Assembly: GCA_900769285.1 (NCBI GenBank)
Contig: CAAGGB010000294.1
Location: 1-11,399 of the forward strand
Direction: 5' to 3'
DNA from: Victivallales bacterium
GTDB lineage: Bacteria > Verrucomicrobiota > Lentisphaeria > Oligosphaerales > Oligosphaeraceae
DNA: 11,399 nt
Position 1 is the stretch's first letter. Every line of letters begins with the position of its first letter. Shown in pieces: positions 6,300-11,399 of the stretch. A program made the translations under genes and the position numbers. Under the pieces are notes generated by a model that was not told where the DNA came from, searched no databases, and saw nothing but the letters and a program-made list of their open reading frames with translations.

Positions 6300-8699
6300 T
6301 CAGTAGGAGAAGCCGATGCTGAAGTGGAAGCGTCCGCTGCGTCCGTCGAGGTGGTCGTAGCTGGTGACGATGGGGTAGCCGTAGTAGAGGCTGATGGGGA
6401 GGGCGCGGAACTGGACGCCGACGCCGATGCTCATGCAGAGGTCGGAGAGGTCGATGTCCGCGGCGTCGTACCAGACGTTGCCGAAGTCGGTGAAGACGCT
6501 GGCGAACAGGATGTCGCGGACGGGCTGGAGGAGCTCGATGGTTCCGGTCATCATGGTGCTGCCGCCGAAGGGGTCCTCATGGCGGTCGACGGGGGCCACA
6601 TCGCGCCGCTTGAAGCCGCGGATGGTGCCGACGCCGCCGGCGAAGTAGCGGTCGAAGATGGCGACCTTGTCCTCGTCGGTGGTGGTGGCGAGGCTGAGTC
6701 CGAGCTTGAGGACGCGGGCGCCGGGCAGGGGGACGTAGTGGGAGCCGCCGAGGCTGAAGCGGAGGTAGTCCTCGTAGCTGCCGAGGGCCTTGGTGACGTA
6801 CTCGGTCTGGAATTCGACGATGGTGCCGCTGGTGGGGAAGCGGTAGGCGTCGCGGGTGTCGCGGGTGACGCGCCAGATGAGGCGGTTGGCCCAGTAGCTG
6901 CCCTCCTCGTCGGCGATGACGCGGTCGCGGACGAAGTCGCCGCGGGCGGTGTCCCAGTCGAAGTCGTCCTCGTCGTACTCGTCGCAGTCGGAGATGCGGA
7001 CGTGCTCGAGGCGGAGGCCGGCGCCCATGCGCCAGTTGCGCTCGACGATGTCGGTGAAGGGGATGCGGAAGGCGAAGGGCCAGGAGAGCATGACCTGCGC
7101 GCCGATGTTGCGCTGCTCGTACTCGTCCTCGGAGCGGGTGCGGAGGAAGAGCTCGGTGCTGAGGGTGAGGCGGCGGTCAAGGAACCAGGGCTCGTCGAGG
7201 GAGAGGAGGATGTTGGTGAGGTCGCTGCCGACCTGGACGCGCGAGCGGAAGCGCTGGCCGCCGCCCTTGGGTGGCCACTCCATGTCCAGCAGTTTCTGGA
7301 GGTCGAAGTTGGTCTCGGTGAACTCGAACTGCCCGAGGACGGAGTCCTCGGTGGAGAAGGCGGCGCCGAGGCTGACGTTGCCAGTGGGCTTCTCCTCCAG
7401 GGAGATGCGGAGGTCGCGGAGGTCGGGGCGTCCGGTGACGGCGGGGGTTATGTCTACCTGGGAGAAGTACCCGAGGTTCTGGAGTCGCGCCTTGGAGACC
7501 TCCAGGAGCGTGGGGTCGCCGAGGTCGTCGGGCTGGATGGCCAGCTCGCGGCGGATGACCTTCTCGCGGGTCTGCTCGTTGCCCACGATCTTGATGTCGC
7601 GGATGCGGACGGCGTCGCCCTCGCGGATCTGGTACTCGACGGCGACCGTGTGGGCGGCGGCGTCCTTGACGCGGTTGGCCCAGACCTGTATCTCGAGGTA
7701 CCCGAGGGCGCCGTAGCGGGCCTTGAGGGCGCGGATGTCCTGCTGCTCGCGCTCGGCGCTGAAGGGCTGCCCCGCGGTCAGGGCGAGGTCACGCGCGAGC
7801 TCGTCGGCGGCGAAGCGCTTCGCGCCCTGGACGGTCACGCGGGAGACGCTGTAGGGCTGGCCCTCCTGGAGCAGATACCAGACCTGCACCCAGCCCTCGT
7901 CGGCGTCGGGGCGCTGCTCGATGGCGCGCAGCTCGAAGTCGAGGTATCCGGCGTTGTGGTACTTGCGGCGCAGCTCCTCGCTGTCGAGGGGCAGCAGATG
8001 GTCATTGAAGTAGTTGCCGAAGCGGAAGATGTATCGCCACCACTGGCGCTTGGTGTAGAGGCAGTCGCGCAGCTCGTCCTCGGGAAACGCGGTCGCGTCC
8101 TGGAAGTAGGTGCCCTCCAGCTTGCGGCGGGCCTTCTCCTTGACGACGATGACGACCTGGACGCCGCCCTGCCCGTCGGCCATGGGCTCCTCCAGCGTGG
8201 AGACCTCGGTGCCCCAGTAGCCGGCGTCCTGGTACTTCTCGAGGATCTTCTTGCGGGCGGCGGCCTTGGCGCGCTCCTCGGCGGGGCCGCCGACCTTGAC
8301 GATGTCCTCGACCTGGCGCAGCAGGGAGTCGGCGGAGTACTCGGAGCTGCCGCGGACGACGAGGCTGCGGACCATGGGGCGCGGCTGCACGAAGAAGTTG
8401 AGGCCGAGACGCCCGCCGCCGAGGTCGACGCGCTCGACGCGCACGGACTCGAAGCTGCCGCTGAGCATGAGCTGCTTGATGTCGTCGTTCAGGACGGCCT
8501 CGCTGAAGGTCTGCCCCGTCTGGGTGCGCACGAGATGGTAGACGCGCTGGGCGAGCGCCTCGGGCGGGTAGCCGCCCTCCTCGCGCTCGCTGATGACCGC
8601 CATCTTCTCGACCACATCGCCGCTCAGCCAGGGCGCGCAGGCCAGCAGACCGCCAGCCAGGACACAGCGCCATGCCCGTACCATTGTCTCCATCTTCAT
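6300..8699 (-). CDS. bamA: Outer membrane protein assembly factor BamA (Omp85 family)
   Basis: BamA is the essential outer-membrane insertase that folds beta-barrel proteins. The 799-aa product fits the family (about 800 aa). After a short hydrophobic N-terminus come five POTRA-like domains at roughly 30-105, 106-188, 190-280, 284-361 and 364-437, with repeated motifs such as NAGYLDFEL (249-257), GALGYLEIQV (330-339) and LGYFSQVDI (409-417). The 16-strand barrel (about 440-799) contains the diagnostic RGF (694-696) within GGVGTIRGFKRRD. It ends in a beta-signal-like RFHFSIGFSY with a terminal aromatic residue. I chose the ATG at 8699 because AAGGGAAG lies just upstream and a signal-peptide-like sequence follows; the frame stays open further upstream into argC but that stretch looks non-coding. 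Residues 571-582 form a very acidic barrel segment. It is the first gene of the envelope run and has no in-frame TTA, CTA or TCA codons. Confidence 0.95.
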   Translation of the reverse strand: MKMETMVRAWRCVLAGGLLACAPWLSGDVVEKMAVISEREEGGYPPEALAQRVYHLVRTQTGQTFSEAVLNDDIKQLMLSGSFESVRVERVDLGGGRLGLNFFVQPRPMVRSLVVRGSSEYSADSLLRQVEDIVKVGGPAEERAKAAARKKILEKYQDAGYWGTEVSTLEEPMADGQGGVQVVIVVKEKARRKLEGTYFQDATAFPEDELRDCLYTKRQWWRYIFRFGNYFNDHLLPLDSEELRRKYHNAGYLDFELRAIEQRPDADEGWVQVWYLLQEGQPYSVSRVTVQGAKRFAADELARDLALTAGQPFSAEREQQDIRALKARYGALGYLEIQVWANRVKDAAAHTVAVEYQIREGDAVRIRDIKIVGNEQTREKVIRRELAIQPDDLGDPTLLEVSKARLQNLGYFSQVDITPAVTGRPDLRDLRISLEEKPTGNVSLGAAFSTEDSVLGQFEFTETNFDLQKLLDMEWPPKGGGQRFRSRVQVGSDLTNILLSLDEPWFLDRRLTLSTELFLRTRSEDEYEQRNIGAQVMLSWPFAFRIPFTDIVERNWRMGAGLRLEHVRISDCDEYDEDDFDWDTARGDFVRDRVIADEEGSYWANRLIWRVTRDTRDAYRFPTSGTIVEFQTEYVTKALGSYEDYLRFSLGGSHYVPLPGARVLKLGLSLATTTDEDKVAIFDRYFAGGVGTIRGFKRRDVAPVDRHEDPFGGSTMMTGTIELLQPVRDILFASVFTDFGNVWYDAADIDLSDLCMSIGVGVQFRALPISLYYGYPIVTSYDHLDGRSGRFHFSIGFSY

Positions 8700-8845
8700 T
8701 CGCTTGCTTCCCTTCTGCCCCAAGGACAGGGTGTCTGACTGACTGCCTGTTGTGCCGTGGACGCGCGCCCCCACCGGGCGACGCCCTCCCCCCTCCCGCG
8801 CACCCGGCCAACAGGTCGGCGCGGACAGGACGGGGGAAACCCCAT

Positions 8846-8873
8846 AACATAGCACCTGGCCGCCGATATGCAA
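8846..8873 (-). promoter_or_regulatory. Putative sigma70-type promoter of the bamA gene cluster
   Basis: On the minus strand TTGCAT (8868-8873) is followed after 16 bases by TATGTT (8846-8851), preceded by TGC as in an extended -10. The predicted start is near 8839, giving a leader of about 140 bases before the bamA ATG. The leader contains a G-rich run on the RNA strand (8784-8797). The element lies within 30 bases of the argC stop, and no T-tailed terminator separates them, so some read-through from argC is possible. Confidence 0.55.
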
Positions 8874-8898
8874 CAGGGCGGTCAGGCGGCGGCCCGGC

Positions 8899-9933
8899 TC
8901 AGAGCAGCCCGGCCGTCTCATCGAGGCCACAGAGGATGTTCATGCACTGGATGGCCTGGCCGGAGGCGCCCTTCGTCAGGTTGTCGATGACGCTGCTGAC
9001 GATGAGCCGTCCGGTGCGGCGGTCGAAGGCGCAGCCGATCTCGCACATGTTGGTCATGGTCACGTGCTTGGTGTCGGCGAGCTGCCCCTCGGGGAGGACG
9101 CGGACGAAGGGCTCGCCGGCGTAGGCGCGGCGCAGGGCGTCGAGCGCGGTGGCCGCGTCGGCGTCGGGGCGGGCGTGCAGGAGGATGGTCGAGTGGATGC
9201 CGCGGTTGACCGGCACCAGATGCGGGATGAAGTTGATGACGACCGGACGGCCCGCCGCGACGGACAGCTCCTGCTCCATCTCCGGCAGGTGCCGATGGCC
9301 CGTCACGCCGTACGGCCGCAGGCTCTCGTTGCACTCGGGGAAGATGTACGGCAGGTCGACCTTGCGCCCGGCACCCGTCACGCCGCTCATCGAGATGGCC
9401 TCGATGCCCTCGGGCTCGACGACGCCCGCCGCCAGCAGCGCCGTCGCCGGAAGCAGGACGCTCGTCACATAGCAGCCGGCGCAGGCCACCAGACGCGCCG
9501 TGCGCAGTTGCGCGCGGTAGCGCTCCGGCAGGCCATAGACCGCCAGCGGCAGCAGCTCGGGCGCCGGATGCTCCAGCTTGTAGTAGGTGCGGTAGACCGC
9601 GGTGTCGCGCAGACGGAAGTCGGCGCTGATGTCCAGGACGCGCAGGCCGCGCTCCAGCAGCGGCGCCGCGTAGTCGTGGGCCAGGCCATGCGGCAGCGCC
9701 AGGAACACGACGTCGCACAGCCGGGCGATCTCGTCCACATCGGGGGCGATGAACGACAGCGGGCACTCCACATAGCGCGGGAACGCCGCGCCCACCGGCT
9801 GGCCCGCGTGCTGACGCGACGTGATGCACGTCAGCTCAATCCCCGGATGGCGCAGCAGCAGGCGCAGCAGCTCCTCGCCCGCATAGCCCGACGCGCCCAC
9901 AATGCCCACTCGCACCTTCGCTCCGTCACTCAT
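8899..9933 (-). CDS. argC: N-acetyl-gamma-glutamyl-phosphate reductase
   Basis: ArgC reduces N-acetylglutamyl phosphate to the semialdehyde with NADPH, the third step of arginine biosynthesis, in the cytoplasm. The 344-aa product has normal length. The N-terminal Rossmann fold starts with VGIVGASGYAGEELLRLL (GASGYAG at 13-19). The catalytic Cys154 lies in ACAGCYVTS, and His213 in GHRHLPEMEQEL is 59 residues later, the spacing I recall for the catalytic Cys-His pair of the family. FIPHLVPVNRGIHSTI (235-250) is a further family motif. The active-site motif departs from the usual PGCYPT-like form. GAGGAG lies 10 bases before the ATG. The gene stands alone between rpsI and bamA, with no other arg genes in view, so arginine genes are probably scattered. 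Confidence 0.96.
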   Translation of the reverse strand: MSDGAKVRVGIVGASGYAGEELLRLLLRHPGIELTCITSRQHAGQPVGAAFPRYVECPLSFIAPDVDEIARLCDVVFLALPHGLAHDYAAPLLERGLRVLDISADFRLRDTAVYRTYYKLEHPAPELLPLAVYGLPERYRAQLRTARLVACAGCYVTSVLLPATALLAAGVVEPEGIEAISMSGVTGAGRKVDLPYIFPECNESLRPYGVTGHRHLPEMEQELSVAAGRPVVINFIPHLVPVNRGIHSTILLHARPDADAATALDALRRAYAGEPFVRVLPEGQLADTKHVTMTNMCEIGCAFDRRTGRLIVSSVIDNLTKGASGQAIQCMNILCGLDETAGLL

Positions 9934-9967
9934 CGCTCACTCGCTCCTCAAATTTCCTGTGTCCAGA

Positions 9968-9995
9968 CCACCCGCCCCGCACGGGGGGACGGCGG
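9968..9995 (-). other. GC-rich hairpin in the argC leader
   Basis: CCGCC-GT-CCCC pairs with GGGG-CG-GGTGG around a short loop, giving two stem sections separated by a 2x2 internal mismatch. It lies about 35 bases before the argC start and just upstream of its ribosome binding site. No T-run follows. I found no convincing promoter between the rpsI terminator and argC. Whether the hairpin is regulatory is unknown. Confidence 0.4.
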
Positions 9996-10054
9996 CCGTC
10001 ATCGACCCATCCATCCATCGCACATCACGCGCACACATCCCCAACGGCATGGGG

Positions 10055-10086
10055 AAAAAAAGAGGGGCCGGACACGCCGGACGCCC
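10055..10086 (-). terminator. Intrinsic terminator after rplM-rpsI
   Basis: About 83 bases after the rpsI stop, a GC-rich stem (GGG, G, CCGG pairing with CCGG, C, CCC, with two single-base bulges and the loop CGTGT; 10064-10086) is followed by CT and a run of seven T on the minus strand (10055-10061). This is the only stem-plus-T-run in the window and fits factor-independent termination of the ribosomal protein operon. Confidence 0.7.
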
Positions 10087-10168
10087 AAGGCATCCTCGCA
10101 TCCGGTCCCCGTCGGCGCCGGGCGACCTGTCGGCCACCCGACGCATGGCTCGCCAGAGCCAACCAGCG

Positions 10169-10567
10169 TCAGCGCTTGCTGAACTGGAAGCGCTTGCGGG
10201 CTCCGGGACGGCCCGGCTTCTTACGCTCCTTCTCGCGGCTGTCACGGGTGAGCATGCCAGCGGCCTTCAGGACGGCGCGGAATTCGGCGTTGTACTTCTC
10301 GAGGGCGCGGGCGATGCCATGGCGCAGGGCGCCGGCCTGGCCGATGATGCCGCCGCCGTCAATCAGGGTGACGACGTCGAAGTCGGCCTGCTTGCCGGTG
10401 ATCTCCAGCGGCTTCATGATGTAGCCGCGAACCTGCTCGATGGGGAAGTACTCCGCGAATTCGCGCTTGTTCACCGTGACCTTGCCGGTGCCGGGAACCA
10501 GGCGGACGCGGGCGCTGGCCGTCTTGCGGCGGCCAATGGCGATGTACACTTCTTTGTCTTCGGCCAT
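10169..10567 (-). CDS. rpsI: 30S ribosomal protein S9
   Basis: S9 is a small-subunit head protein whose C-terminal tail reaches the P-site tRNA. The 132-aa product has normal bacterial length. It carries the N-terminal GRRKTASARV (12-21), the signature GGGIIGQAGALRHGIARAL (71-89) and the conserved basic tail ending RKRFQFSKR (124-132). An AAGGA lies upstream of the ATG at 10567. It follows rplM after 77 bases, the near-universal bacterial order, and shares its promoter; an intrinsic terminator follows. The gap holds the palindrome CGGAATTCCG but no clear second promoter. Confidence 0.99.
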   Translation of the reverse strand: MAEDKEVYIAIGRRKTASARVRLVPGTGKVTVNKREFAEYFPIEQVRGYIMKPLEITGKQADFDVVTLIDGGGIIGQAGALRHGIARALEKYNAEFRAVLKAAGMLTRDSREKERKKPGRPGARKRFQFSKR

Positions 10568-10644
10568 GCTTTTCTCTTCCTTTGAAACCTAGAACCTGTC
10601 TTGATATGATGAAGTACGACTTGCTCGGACGGAATTCCGCCGTC

Positions 10645-11088
<444 letters not shown>

Positions 11089-11155
11089 AATCCTTCAATA
11101 CCTAGTTGATGTGGTTATCGTGAGCTGAAAAAAACTTCCGTAATGACACGAGCCT

Positions 11156-11399
11156 TTAATCTAATGCCACCTGGACAAATTTGCAACCTGAATTGACAGA
11201 ACTGGACGCTTTTTTCAAATTTCCACAGGCCATCGCCAGGGGAACGAGGGCCGGAACCGGGGTCGGACGGCTCCCGAGGGCGGCGAGAAGCGCCAGCTCC
11301 AGCGCCAGCGGGACGATGGCGCCGAAGCGCCGGACGCGCGTGTGGCCGGCCGTCACGGAACGTAGCTCGCCCGCGCCCGTGTCCGGACACAGCGCCAGC
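11156..11399 (-). CDS. Possible 3' end of an unidentified gene (partial, 5' end outside window)
   Basis: A frame open from the window edge ends at TAA (11156-11158), giving at least 80 codons. Down to about 11229 its third codon positions are almost all G or C, as in the neighbouring genes, and the product includes two hydrophobic stretches (FGAIVPLALELALLAALG and a Pro/Val/Leu-rich one). The last 23 or so codons are A/T-rich and run into the rplM promoter, which is odd for a true C-terminus. I do not recognise a family. It could instead be non-coding or the remnant of a frameshifted gene. If real, it is transcribed toward rplM and its stop overlaps the rplM -10 element. Confidence 0.35.
   Translation of the reverse strand, partial: LALCPDTGAGELRSVTAGHTRVRRFGAIVPLALELALLAALGSRPTPVPALVPLAMACGNLKKASSSVNSGCKFVQVALD
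11158..11186 (-). promoter_or_regulatory. Putative sigma70-type promoter of rplM-rpsI
   Basis: On the minus strand TTGCAA (11181-11186) is followed after 17 bases by TAGATT (11158-11163). The surrounding 11089-11220 segment is clearly A/T-richer than the rest of the window, with A-runs just upstream of the -35 that could act as an UP element. The predicted start near 11151 gives a leader of about 63 bases with a run of seven T. Placement before a highly expressed ribosomal operon supports the call. Confidence 0.6.

Noticed and set aside
3207..8738. Plus-strand open frame of 1,843 codons
   Set aside because: It runs exactly codon-for-codon opposite lepA, the LptF/G permease gene and bamA, which have clear family motifs. 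Its product is low-complexity Asp/Glu/Val/Gly/Ala and Arg/Gln/His-rich. It is explained by absence of TTA, CTA and TCA in the sense genes.
8700..8930. 77-codon upstream extension of the bamA frame
   Set aside because: It would overlap the argC 3' end and contain the promoter-like element. The ATG at 8699 has a ribosome binding site and is followed by a signal-peptide-like sequence.
10005..10020. Short tandem ATCC repeats before argC
   Set aside because: Only about three copies of a 4-base unit; this is too short to call a repeat element.
9064..10182. Plus-strand open frame of 372 codons
   Set aside because: It covers argC on the opposite strand, then a terminator and a leader region; the product is Arg/Gln/His/Ala-rich without family features.
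11115..11390. Minus-strand frame of 91 codons overlapping the rplM leader
   Set aside because: The product is Arg/Gly/Pro-rich in the GC part, typical of a shadow frame, and it runs through the rplM promoter and leader.

Overview
This window is GC-rich bacterial chromosome in which every gene I can support lies on the minus strand, so transcription runs from high to low coordinates. It looks like a Gram-negative, diderm organism, because it carries BamA and an LptF/LptG-family lipopolysaccharide permease. The oversized signal peptidase I (527 aa with a long inserted segment) and the neighbouring AAA-ATPase/PD-(D/E)XK gene fit best with the Planctomycetes-Verrucomicrobia-Chlamydiae group, perhaps Lentisphaerae, Kiritimatiellae or Verrucomicrobia. 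That placement is inference, not proof.

Read in the direction of transcription (right to left), the layout is as follows. (1) 11156-11399 is the possible 3' end of an unidentified gene cut by the window edge. (2) 10169-11088 is the ribosomal protein operon rplM-rpsI (L13, S9), with a recognisable promoter at 11158-11186 and an intrinsic terminator at 10055-10086. (3) 8899-9933 is argC (arginine biosynthesis). (4) 1625-8699 is a four-gene run, bamA - LptF/G-family permease - lepA - lepB, with gaps of 60, 81 and 34 bases and a promoter-like sequence before bamA. (5) 1-1446 is an AAA-ATPase-like protein with a C-terminal PD-(D/E)XK nuclease-like domain, cut by the left edge and with its own promoter-like sequence and strong ribosome binding site.

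The bamA run joins envelope functions that depend on each other. Signal peptidase I releases exported proteins at the inner membrane, BamA inserts beta-barrels (including the LPS porin LptD) into the outer membrane, and LptF/G-type permeases feed LPS into the Lpt bridge. LepA (EF4) is the usual operon partner of LepB and acts on translating ribosomes.

Most of the window is conserved core genome. The points worth a second look are an internal duplication in the LepB insert, a shared TTGCAW-N16/17-TANNTT promoter-like motif before three transcription units, a 13-bp hairpin next to the permease start codon, a non-canonical ArgC active-site motif, and the poorly understood AAA/PD-(D/E)XK gene, whose codon use differs from its neighbours. 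I see no CRISPR array, tRNA, rRNA or insertion sequence.
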